A stretch of 37,132 nucleotides of DNA from Minisyncoccota bacterium (GTDB taxonomy: Bacteria > Patescibacteriota > Minisyncoccia > Phycocordibacterales > UBA918): positions 1-37,132 of the forward strand of contig JAGOSI010000003.1 in the NCBI GenBank assembly GCA_018062385.1, given 5' to 3'. Position numbers and translations under genes: made by a program. Of the stretch, positions 23,284 through 29,020 are shown in pieces (the stretch's first letter is position 1; the number at the start of each line of letters is the position of its first letter). The notes beneath the pieces are model-generated. The model saw only the letters and a list, made by a program, of their open reading frames with translations, did no database searches and was not told the DNA's origin.

Positions 23284-24075
23284 ATGAAGATATTTTCTTG
23301 GAATGTGAATGGAATTCGTGCTGTTTACAAAAAAGGTGCATTACAGAGCTTTATTAAGAATTACGAACCAGACATTCTTTGTTTGCAGGAAACTAAAGCA
23401 TCAAAGGATCAGGTAGAAGTTGATTTAGAAGATTATGAGGAATATTGGTGTTCGGCTGAACGAAAAGGATATTCAGGAACGGCTATTTTTACTAAGGAGA
23501 GTCCAGTTAATGTTTATTATGGTCTACCAAATCACATTACCGAAAAATTTACACTTAGTGATGAATATGGCGATACAAATAACGAAGGTCGAACTCTAAC
23601 TCTTGAATTCGAAGGTTTTTTTGTGGTTTCAGTTTATACACCAAACGCTAAAGATGATTTGTCGCGTTTATCAGCCAGGCAGGCCTGGGATAAAGCCTTT
23701 CTTGCCTATATGAGTGAACTAAAAAAAAGTAAACCAGTAATTTTTGGTGGCGATTTAAATGTGGCGCATACTGAAATTGACTTAGCTCGTCCCAAGGAAA
23801 ATAAAGGTAAAAAAGGTTTTACCGATGAGGAACGAAATGGGTTTGATGAAATTATAAAAGCTGGTTTTGTTGATACATTGCGTTTATTTGAAAAAGGTTC
23901 TGGGCTCTACACCTGGTGGTCACATTTTGGTGGTGCTCGCGAAAGAAACGTGGGTTGGAGAATTGATTATTTTTTAGTGAGTGAAGAAATGGTACCGCTT
24001 GTTAAGTATGCTCGTATACACCCTGAGGTAATGGGATCAGATCACTGCCCCGTTTCAATTGAGTTGATGTTGTAA
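23284..24075 (+). CDS. exoA: Exodeoxyribonuclease III / AP endonuclease
   Basis: A 263-residue member of the EEP family (ExoIII/ExoA/Xth). It nicks DNA at abasic sites in base-excision repair and has 3'-5' exonuclease and 3'-phosphatase activity. Catalytic motifs run in order: FSWNVNGIRA (N7), LCLQETKAS (metal-binding E36), SVYTPNA, FGGDLNVAHTEIDL (Asp and Asn of the active site), GWRIDYFLVS and the C-terminal SDHCPVSIEL with the catalytic His. Length and domain are standard. It is a single leaderless plus-strand gene, upstream of a noncoding region that has DnaA-like boxes. It is the only plus-strand gene between the DUF2339 gene and cca. Confidence 0.96.
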   Translation: MKIFSWNVNGIRAVYKKGALQSFIKNYEPDILCLQETKASKDQVEVDLEDYEEYWCSAERKGYSGTAIFTKESPVNVYYGLPNHITEKFTLSDEYGDTNNEGRTLTLEFEGFFVVSVYTPNAKDDLSRLSARQAWDKAFLAYMSELKKSKPVIFGGDLNVAHTEIDLARPKENKGKKGFTDEERNGFDEIIKAGFVDTLRLFEKGSGLYTWWSHFGGARERNVGWRIDYFLVSEEMVPLVKYARIHPEVMGSDHCPVSIELML

Positions 24076-24096
24076 AACGCCTTAAAATATAAGCTT

Positions 24097-24134
24097 TAAT
24101 TCGTAATGTCCTTTATAAAGGACATTACGAATTA
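24097..24134. repeat. 38-bp perfect palindrome
   Basis: A perfect inverted repeat centred on CTTTATAAAG. It contains the 9-mer TAAAGGACA on both strands and sits directly beside the DnaA-like boxes. It might also end exoA transcripts, but the T tract is poor. Confidence 0.7.
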
Positions 24135-24135
24135 C

Positions 24136-24171
24136 TTTTCCACAGTTATACACACTCATGTCCTTTACACA
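24136..24171 (+). other. DnaA-box-like cluster A (candidate origin element)
   Basis: TTTTCCACA (24136-24144) and TTATACACA (24146-24154) fit TTWTNCACA exactly; CTTTACACA (24163-24171) fits 8 of 9. All are on the plus strand. The cluster shares 13 nt (CTTTTCCACAGTT) with cluster B in opposite orientation. Confidence 0.55.
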
Positions 24172-24187
24172 CATCTGTAAAGGACAT
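24158..24187. repeat. Inverted repeat beside the DnaA-like boxes
   Basis: ATGTCCTTTAC (24158-24168) and GTAAAGGACAT (24177-24187) with an 8-nt loop. The arms repeat the TAAAGGACA 9-mer found in the 38-bp palindrome and in cluster B. Confidence 0.65.
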
Positions 24188-24521
24188 AGTATATATGCAG
24201 GCCCAGAGAGGGCGAGCAGGAATCCCTAGAGTTCTCCGCTGAAATAATTCAGATGAGAACCCTAGGGATACCCCTTAAAGAGTTCATTCTAAAAACAATT
24301 GAGTATTACCTCCAAAAAACTCAAAAAATAACGTTCATAACAATCCCACCCTATAAGAGAAGTCTCCTTACCCTAGATCATGAAGAATTTCTTCACGAAA
24401 GATGTGTAAGTGAAAATGATTTCTCGAAAACAACGTAGAGCTTTGGTCTAGGTTAGCTAAAACATTTAAATAGCGCCAATTTGGGTACAATACCCACCAA
24501 ATATAAAGCTCAAATTTAATC

Positions 24522-24580
24522 AAAGGCCTGAGGGCATCGGTAGCGAAACAGTTTCGCTCACGATTCCCCCAGGCCTTTTT
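24522..24580 (+). terminator. Composite hairpin terminator of an unknown transcript
   Basis: An outer stem AAAGGCCTG/CAGGCCTTT is followed by TTTT. Inside are GGG/CCC, ATCG/CGAT and a perfect inner stem AGCGAAAC/GTTTCGCT. A possible -10, TACAAT (24486-24491), lies about 35 bp upstream, so a short RNA could start there. Confidence 0.65.
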
Positions 24581-24641
24581 TATTTGTTTAATTTTTCCTA
24601 AATGTATTTGTCTACCAAGGTTGTGTCTTTTAGATTAATTT

Positions 24642-24673
24642 AAAAAATAAGCTCATTTCTGAGCTTATTTTTT
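24642..24673 (-). terminator. Terminator of cca
   Basis: A perfect 14-bp stem (AAAAAATAAGCTCA) with a 4-nt loop. It overlaps the stop codon of cca and gives a U tract on the minus strand. Confidence 0.8.
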
Positions 24674-26141
24674 AAACATTATGTTCCCTAGCTATCTCCC
24701 TTAATGCTTCTGCTTCCTCCTCTGCCTGCTTCTCCTTTCCAGCTTCAGCTAAAGCTTCAAGTTCTGCGTCGGGTAGTTTGAACAGCTCCAAAACCCGTGT
24801 CTCCAAGTATTTTTCTGTGTTTTTGGTGGGATCTACCAAAACTTCTTCTAAAAGCGCGTGCAGGGCAAAACCAAGCCTTTTACTAGGCTTCTCGTTGGTG
24901 AGTTCTATCACTCGATTGCCATTTATCTTCAGCATTTTTACGGAAATCGGATCACGTAAAGCCTCGTCCACCATAGCCTTGTATTTTCGAAAGCGAAATG
25001 GCTGTTCCTTTGGTCTGCCGGTGCCAACACGGTCACAAACTCTAAGATTTAGGAGGTTTTGAATTTGATCTTCCCCGATTCTGACAATAGTTCTTCGTAC
25101 CGCTGAAAGAGTGATTTCATCTGGATCGGAGAAAAACATATGCCAACGTACCAATTTTTCAATAATTTCTGAAGCTTCGCGGGGATATTTCAAGCGGGTA
25201 AGGATTTTTTTGGTCATTTTGGCTCCGACTACTTCATGGCCAAAGAAAGTGTAATGTTTATTTTTCCCTCCGGTTCTGCGAGTGATAGGTTTACCAATGT
25301 CGTGTAGTAAAGCTGCTAAACGCATTTCAGTGGAAAATTCTTTATCGGCGGCAGCCTGCATGGTGCGTAAAAGGTGTTCATAAACATCATAGGCATGAAT
25401 ACCACCCTGTTCACAACCAATAGAAGCCTTTAGTTCGGGAATAATATATTCAAGCAAAGCTAGTTTTTCTAGGAAAATAATCCCTTGCATAGGGTTTTTT
25501 GAGTCAATTATCCTAATAAACTCAATGCAAATTCTTTCGATGGCTATTTTCTGTAAAAGCTCAGAATTTCTGACAATTCCAGCAATAGTTTCTCCTTCTA
25601 TTACAAAATCAAGTTCTGTAGCTAAACGAACAGCGCGCATCATACGCAAGGCGTCTTCGCCAAAGCGCTGATCAGGATTACCGACAGTTTTTAAACGTTT
25701 GGCTTCTAGATCTTCCAATCCTCCATATAAATCAACGATTTTTTCATCTTTAATCCGAAAAGCAATAGCATTAACGGTAAAGTCGCGCCTAGCCAAATCC
25801 TCTTCCAAAGAAACACCAAAGGTGACTTTATCGGGGCGTCTAGCATCGCTATAGCCATCTTCGCTACGATAAGGAGTGATTTCTACTACTTTTAAAGTTT
25901 CGTCACTCTCCTCTTCATTTTTCACCCCTACGGTTCCATATTCATTGTTGCAAAAACTGTCAGGAAATAAATCTTGAATTTGGTCGGGATTGGCGTTGGT
26001 TGTGAAGTCCCAGTCTTTTGGTGCACGTTTAAGTAATAGATCACGCACACAGCCACCTATCAAATAAGCCTCAAAACCAGCTTTTTCTAAAGTTTCGGCA
26101 ATATTTCTGACTGACAGTGGAATCTCATTAGTTTTAATCAT
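24672..26141 (-). CDS. cca: CCA tRNA nucleotidyltransferase with HD domain
   Basis: It adds or repairs the 3' CCA of tRNAs. All four tRNA genes in the window lack an encoded CCA, so the enzyme is needed for maturation. The nucleotidyltransferase head carries AYLIGGCVRDLLLKRAPKDWDFTTNA (catalytic DxD as DWD) and ARRDFTVNAIAFR. The RNA-binding helices follow (RFGEDALRMMRAVRLATEL). An HD domain is present (AALLHDIGKPITR, FFGHEVVGAKM), as in the E. coli type. The open frame runs back to 26285, but its first 24 codons are antisense to tRNA-Arg. I therefore start at ATG 26141 (MIKTNEIPLSVRNIAETLEKAGF), giving 489 aa. The tail is acidic and Ala/Glu rich. Confidence 0.95.
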   Translation of the reverse strand: MIKTNEIPLSVRNIAETLEKAGFEAYLIGGCVRDLLLKRAPKDWDFTTNANPDQIQDLFPDSFCNNEYGTVGVKNEEESDETLKVVEITPYRSEDGYSDARRPDKVTFGVSLEEDLARRDFTVNAIAFRIKDEKIVDLYGGLEDLEAKRLKTVGNPDQRFGEDALRMMRAVRLATELDFVIEGETIAGIVRNSELLQKIAIERICIEFIRIIDSKNPMQGIIFLEKLALLEYIIPELKASIGCEQGGIHAYDVYEHLLRTMQAAADKEFSTEMRLAALLHDIGKPITRRTGGKNKHYTFFGHEVVGAKMTKKILTRLKYPREASEIIEKLVRWHMFFSDPDEITLSAVRRTIVRIGEDQIQNLLNLRVCDRVGTGRPKEQPFRFRKYKAMVDEALRDPISVKMLKINGNRVIELTNEKPSKRLGFALHALLEEVLVDPTKNTEKYLETRVLELFKLPDAELEALAEAGKEKQAEEEAEALREIAREHNV

Positions 26142-26212
26142 GATGGCTATTGTAACAGAAAATCGTTGCTTTTTCGTGTATTTAACGTATGATATTTTTC
26201 GTTGGAAGCAAA

Positions 26213-26284
26213 GCACCTGTGGTGAAATGGATATCATTACTGACTTCGGATCAGTCGTTCCAGGTTCGAGTCCTGGCAGGTGCA
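26213..26284 (+). tRNA. tRNA-Arg (anticodon TCG)
   Basis: A full cloverleaf: acceptor GCACCTG/CAGGTGC, anticodon stem ACTGA/TCAGT with loop CTTCGGA (anticodon TCG, reading CGN), and T arm CCAGGTTCGAGTCCTGG. The discriminator is A and no CCA is encoded. It is followed by a long hairpin. Confidence 0.93.
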
Positions 26285-26288
26285 CATA

Positions 26289-26330
26289 AAAATATTAAAA
26301 ATCAGCTTAAATGCTGGTTTTTAATATTTT
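26289..26330 (+). terminator. Terminator of tRNA-Arg
   Basis: An 18-bp stem (one G-T pair) with a 6-nt loop, starting 5 bp after the tRNA, with AT tracts on both sides. Confidence 0.75.
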
Positions 26331-26400
26331 AGTCCATTTTATTTTTAATAAGTTATCCCAAATTATTTTTTTATCTCAAAAATGAACAATCGTCATAGTA

Positions 26401-26406
26401 TATAAT
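26401..26406 (+). promoter_or_regulatory. -10 box (TATAAT) of the HTH/LAGLIDADG-like gene
   Basis: TATAAT 14 nt before the ATG at 26421, giving a leader of only about 8 nt. No SD. Confidence 0.45.
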
Positions 26407-26420
26407 ATACAGACTTTGAT

Positions 26421-27104
26421 ATGTCACTTTCACGTGGAACTTATAAAAAAGAAGCTTATGAGCAAGCTGTCGCCTTTAGAAAACGCGGTTTTACCTATAC
26501 GGAAATAGCTAAAATTTGCGATGTTTCGCGTGGCACAATCTCAAATTGGCTTGCTAAAGAAGACTTTTCTAAACAGATAGCTAAAAATAATAAAGAGAGG
26601 GCCTACAAGGATAATGTGGGGCGAATAAAACTAGTAAATAAGGCTAGAAACGCTGAAAGAAATACCCAATACAAAGAAATTTTGCGTTTAGCAGAAACAG
26701 AATACAAACATTACCGGTCAAATCCCCTATTTGTCGCTGGATTAATGCTTTATGCGAATGTTGGTGATAAAAAGCACGGTAATTTGGTAAGAATTACCAA
26801 TAATCAACCAGAACTGCATAAGATATTCATTAAGTTTGCAATTGAATATCTTGGTGTTCAAAAAACTAACCTCCACTTTTGGTTGTTGCTCTATCCGGAG
26901 CATGATGAGATAAAGTGTATGAAACACTGGAGTCGTAAAATAAACTTGAATGTTGGACAGTTTTACAAGAATCAGGTGGTTATCGGACGTAGTAACAAGC
27001 AAACGTTGCATTTTGGTGTCGGTAATACTATAATCGGCAATACCCTTTTAAAAAAGAAGCTGATTCACTGGGTAGAATTACAGACAAAAGATTTACAAAA
27101 ATAA
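26421..27104 (+). CDS. HTH plus LAGLIDADG-like domain protein
   Basis: A 227-residue protein. The N-terminal helix-turn-helix is clear (about 13-48, FRKRGFTYTEIAKICDVSRGTISNWLAKE). A basic helical linker follows. The C-terminal half (about 90-225: FVAGLMLYANVGDKK, RITNNQPELHKIFIKFAIEYLGV, then GNTIIGNTLLKKKLIHWVELQ) resembles the LAGLIDADG-like fold of the HTH proteins common in CPR and archaea. In those the first motif usually reads like GLYWGEG with an acidic residue; here it is LYANVG, so nuclease activity is doubtful. The gene lies between two tRNA genes, with its stop only 2 bp before tRNA-Gly. A DNA-binding regulator or decayed homing-type nuclease is most likely. Confidence 0.7.
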   Translation: MSLSRGTYKKEAYEQAVAFRKRGFTYTEIAKICDVSRGTISNWLAKEDFSKQIAKNNKERAYKDNVGRIKLVNKARNAERNTQYKEILRLAETEYKHYRSNPLFVAGLMLYANVGDKKHGNLVRITNNQPELHKIFIKFAIEYLGVQKTNLHFWLLLYPEHDEIKCMKHWSRKINLNVGQFYKNQVVIGRSNKQTLHFGVGNTIIGNTLLKKKLIHWVELQTKDLQK

Positions 27105-27106
27105 TT

Positions 27107-27177
27107 GCGGCCATGGTTAAGTGGTATAATGAGTCCTTGCCAAGGATTAGTCGGGAGTTCGATTCTCCCTGGCCGCA
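27107..27177 (+). tRNA. tRNA-Gly (anticodon GCC)
   Basis: Acceptor GCGGCCA/TGGCCGC, anticodon stem AGTCC/GGATT with loop TTGCCAA (anticodon GCC), T arm GGGAGTTCGATTCTCCC. The discriminator is A and no CCA is encoded. It starts 2 bp after the stop of the HTH gene. Confidence 0.93.
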
Positions 27178-27181
27178 CAAA

Positions 27182-27217
27182 ACAAAAATAGCAAAGCGCA
27201 AGCTTTGCTATTTTTGT
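27182..27217 (+). terminator. Terminator of tRNA-Gly(GCC)
   Basis: A perfect 16-bp stem (core AGCAAAGC/GCTTTGCT) with a GCAA tetraloop, followed by a T-rich stretch. Confidence 0.85.
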
Positions 27218-27290
27218 GTGTATTCAGGGAAAAATAATAACACCCTGCGCTAGTTCAAGAATTCAACCATCTGTCTTTAAGGAAATTTAT

Positions 27291-27329
27291 TGTGGAAAAC
27301 TGTGGAAAAGACAGTGTATAGGTGGATAA
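27291..27329 (-). other. DnaA-box-like cluster B (candidate oriC)
   Basis: Four boxes in one direction, read on the plus strand as the complement of TTWTNCACA: TGTGGAAAA (27291-27299), TGTGGAAAA (27301-27309), AGTGTATAG (27313-27321, weak) and GGTGGATAA (27321-27329, 8 of 9 to TGTGGATAA). Spacing is 8-12 bp, near one helical turn. An AT-rich stretch (27330-27390) follows, and TAAAGGACA lies at 27327-27335. Confidence 0.6.
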
Positions 27330-27392
27330 AGGACAGTAAATATATAGGACAAAATCTAAAATAAGCTTATAATGCTAGTTATTCAAAAATGG

Positions 27393-27408
27393 TGTACCAC
27401 GTGAAACG
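27393..27408 (+). other. parS-like site 1
   Basis: TGTACCACGTGAAACG matches 13 of 16 bases of the ParB site TGTTTCACGTGAAACA. Confidence 0.6.
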
Positions 27409-27419
27409 TTTAAATCCCC

Positions 27420-27435
27420 TGTTTCATGTGAAATG
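27420..27435 (+). other. parS-like site 2
   Basis: TGTTTCATGTGAAATG matches 13 of 16 bases of the parS consensus. It is 27 bp from site 1, in the promoter region of yraN. Confidence 0.6.
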
Positions 27436-27450
27436 AACAGTTTCGAATAG

Positions 27451-27456
27451 TATAAT
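27451..27456 (+). promoter_or_regulatory. -10 box (TATAAT) for yraN
   Basis: TATAAT 7 nt before the GTG start at 27464, so the transcript is likely leaderless. parS-like site 2 lies where the -35 would be. Confidence 0.55.
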
Positions 27457-27463
27457 ATGACTT

Positions 27464-27877
27464 GTGCAGGAAAAATCAGCAAATAAAGCAAGAAATAAAG
27501 AAATTGGTAAAATCGGTGAAGATATTGCTGAAACTTATTTAAAGAAGAAGGGTTTTAAAATTTTGTCTAGGAATTACCTTAAAAAATGGGGTGAAATTGA
27601 TATCGTTACACATAGAACCAGCAAAATTCATTTTGTAGAGGTAAAAACTGTTTCATATGAAACTAAATTTGAATTAGATCAGGCGGTTACACGTAGAACT
27701 TGGCGTCCAGAGGAAAATGTACATGCTTTCAAGCTTAAAAAGCTTTACCGAACCATTGAATCCTGGTTGATGGAAAATAACTGTGATTTAGATTGGCAAA
27801 TTGATGTTGTGGCAGTAAGAATTGTGCCACGTGAAAAGTATGCTACGGCCAAATATATCCCAAATGTTATTCTCTAA
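27464..27877 (+). CDS. yraN: YraN/UPF0102 nuclease-like protein
   Basis: A 137-residue protein of the UPF0102 family, with a PD-(D/E)xK-like fold related to Holliday-junction resolvases. Visible are GKIGEDIAETYLKKKGFKILSRNYLKKWGEIDIVTH (E, then GEID) and the HFVEVKTVS motif (ExK), which complete the predicted nuclease site. The biochemical role is not settled. The start is the GTG at 27464: the only nearby ATG is out of frame, and TATAAT ends 7 nt upstream, so a leaderless GTG mRNA is likely. Two parS-like sequences lie inside the coding region (27649-27664 and 27823-27838), which is unusual and suggests the coding sequence doubles as centromere DNA. Confidence 0.88.
   Translation: MQEKSANKARNKEIGKIGEDIAETYLKKKGFKILSRNYLKKWGEIDIVTHRTSKIHFVEVKTVSYETKFELDQAVTRRTWRPEENVHAFKLKKLYRTIESWLMENNCDLDWQIDVVAVRIVPREKYATAKYIPNVIL
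27649..27664 (+). other. parS-like site 3 (inside yraN)
   Basis: TGTTTCATATGAAACT matches 13 of 16 bases of parS, with a perfect GTTTCATATGAAAC palindrome. Confidence 0.5.
27823..27838 (+). other. parS-like site 4 (inside yraN)
   Basis: TGTGCCACGTGAAAAG matches 12 of 16 bases of parS, with an intact CACGTG core. It is weaker than the others. Confidence 0.4.
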
Positions 27878-27955
27878 GGATTTAGTCAAAGTAAAAGATA
27901 ATGGTTATACCTCTAGTGTCACGTATTACTAGTTCTACGTGCAACAACTACTATG

Positions 27956-27971
27956 TGTATCACGTGAAACA
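27956..27971 (+). other. parS-like site 5 (best match)
   Basis: TGTATCACGTGAAACA matches 15 of 16 bases of TGTTTCACGTGAAACA and lies in intergenic DNA after yraN. Confidence 0.75.
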
Positions 27972-27981
27972 AAAAAATTTA

Positions 27982-27997
27982 TATTTCACATGGAACC
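27982..27997 (+). other. parS-like site 6
   Basis: TATTTCACATGGAACC matches 12 of 16 bases of parS. It starts 10 bp after site 5. Confidence 0.4.
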
Positions 27998-28014
27998 TGA
28001 TATTTAAATTTATA

Positions 28015-28049
28015 TATAAAAATCCTTACAACGTGTAAGGATTTTTATA
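28015..28049 (-). terminator. Terminator of tRNA-Pro, probably bidirectional
   Basis: A 15-bp stem (core AAAAATCCTTAC/GTAAGGATTTTT) with a 5-nt loop, between convergent yraN and tRNA-Pro. Confidence 0.8.
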
Positions 28050-28065
28050 TTAAGTAAATTTTTTG

Positions 28066-28136
28066 TCGGGGAGCCGGGAATCGGACCCGGGCCTCACGGT
28101 CCCAAACCGCGTACACTACCACTATGCTACACCCCG
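28066..28136 (-). tRNA. tRNA-Pro (anticodon TGG) with unusual T loop
   Basis: On the minus strand: 5' acceptor CGGGGTG pairs with CTCCCCG except for one T-T mismatch. The anticodon stem is CGCGG/CCGTG with loop TTTGGGA (anticodon TGG). The T stem is CCGGG/CCCGG with loop TCCGATT, so position 55, normally U (pseudouridine), is C. The discriminator is A and no CCA is encoded. The fold is otherwise normal. Confidence 0.88.
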
Positions 28137-28268
28137 CTTAAAAATGTTTTACATTTTCTTACAGAAAATATGAAAATTTCTGTCCAGCGATAATAACATT
28201 GATTTTTAAAAAAAGCGAGACTGATTTGATTATAATTGAAATTAGTTTTCATTAAAAATATTGAATGA

Positions 28269-28274
28269 TATAAT
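28269..28274 (+). promoter_or_regulatory. -10 box (TATAAT) setting the start at 28282
   Basis: TATAAT, 7 nt, ATG at 28282. The upstream ATG at 28273 and TTG at 28261 overlap or precede the box, so they cannot be the starts. Confidence 0.55.
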
Positions 28275-28281
28275 GGTAAAT

Positions 28282-28734
28282 ATGAATTTTGAGACTGGAA
28301 CTGCAAATACTGCTAGGGTTCATGAAATGCATGAGAATTTTAAAGGGTTAGAGCCTGTTATTACTGAGGGTGAACTTTATCAATATGCAGAACGAGTTTA
28401 TGAATTAAAGCCTTTAGTTGATAGTCTTATAGGATATGCTGAACGATATGCTGATGATGTTTGGTTGATGCATGAAATGCTTAGTAATGGAGCATTAGAT
28501 ACAGAAGAGGGTATTGAAGAATACGCTAGCATGGATGGTGCGCGCACTCTCCTACATAATGCATTGATCGATAGTATAGCTATATTGTCGCGAGCTTTAG
28601 CAAGAAACGGACTTGATAATGAGTGGGTGAGGGAATTAACCGACGGAGTAAATCTCAATCGAGCGGCTTGCGGTTCTTTCGCTCTTGTGTTAGTGTATCA
28701 CCGGTATCTTGACAATATAGGAAAAGTGTCATGA
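28282..28734 (+). CDS. Helical protein of unknown function
   Basis: A 150-residue soluble, acidic and mainly helical protein (MNFETGTANTARVHEMHENF...). No family is recognised. Position of the -10 box (28269-28274) shows that translation starts at ATG 28282, although the open frame extends back to 28261. The TGA stop overlaps the ATG of the next small gene (ATGA at 28731-28734), so the two are translationally coupled. It contains several Tyr and one Cys, with no signal peptide or membrane segment. Location next to the candidate origin might be chance. Confidence 0.72.
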   Translation: MNFETGTANTARVHEMHENFKGLEPVITEGELYQYAERVYELKPLVDSLIGYAERYADDVWLMHEMLSNGALDTEEGIEEYASMDGARTLLHNALIDSIAILSRALARNGLDNEWVRELTDGVNLNRAACGSFALVLVYHRYLDNIGKVS

Positions 28735-28913
28735 ATAATGAATTAGATAAATATCAGAAGAAGTTAGTACTTGAGCATGCTAGATTGGCTGTAAAGTTTT
28801 CTAAGGATGACAGTGTGGCAAAAAGATTGGCTGAAATTGAAGTAGAGTTAAAGATGAGCCCGAAAGAGATCGCTACTATCGTTTTGGCTATATACAAGCA
28901 AACCTACAAATAA
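28731..28913 (+). CDS. Small helical protein of unknown function
   Basis: A 60-residue charged protein (MNNELDKYQKKLVLEHARLAVKFSKDDSVAKRLAEIE...) predicted to be two or three helices, coupled to the previous gene by an ATGA overlap. No known domain. The end of the operon is marked by a hairpin terminator at 28935. Small size and coupling suggest it may bind its neighbour, as in toxin-antitoxin or regulator pairs, but no signature supports this. Confidence 0.65.
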   Translation: MNNELDKYQKKLVLEHARLAVKFSKDDSVAKRLAEIEVELKMSPKEIATIVLAIYKQTYK

Positions 28914-28934
28914 ATTTATTTATTGTTACTAACA

Positions 28935-28965
28935 GCACTCGGCATTAATTTGTCGAGTGTTTTTT
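28935..28965 (+). terminator. Terminator of the two-gene ORFan operon
   Basis: A short stem (CACTCG/CGAGTG) with a 12-nt loop, followed by TTTTTT. Confidence 0.7.
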
Positions 28966-29020
28966 AATGTGTTTATATTTGCTTTGCAAAACGGTTTTTA
29001 TAGGGCATTATGTTGTTTCA

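Larger units (their letters stand above)
24076..24671. other. 596-bp structured noncoding region
   Basis: There is no convincing protein gene between exoA and cca. In order it holds a 38-bp perfect palindrome (24097-24134), DnaA-like boxes (24136-24171), a second inverted repeat (24158-24187) and a GCCC/GGGC hairpin (24194-24206). A long imperfect hairpin follows (24222-24272; arms TCCCTAG/CTAGGGA, GTTCTC/GAGAAC, CTGAA/TTCAG). A composite hairpin terminator lies at 24522-24580, and the cca terminator closes the region. A 61-codon frame at 24253-24438 starts inside the long hairpin and is not credible. A noncoding RNA ending at the composite terminator is possible; I match it to no known class. 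Confidence 0.55.

Noticed and set aside
24253-24438. 61-codon frame in the exoA-cca gap
   Set aside because: It has no SD and no -10 box at leaderless spacing, and it starts inside the 3' arm of a long hairpin. RNA structure explains the region better.
26142-26285. N-terminal extension of cca up to 26285
   Set aside because: It is antisense to tRNA-Arg (its first residues, MHLPGLEPGTTDP, come from the tRNA). The family start motif follows ATG 26141.
28731-28913. Toxin-antitoxin call for the coupled pair at 28282-28913
   Set aside because: The coupling fits, but neither protein has a known toxin or antitoxin motif.
28967-29020. N-terminal extension of CorA
   Set aside because: It overlaps a possible promoter and does not look like a CorA N-terminus.
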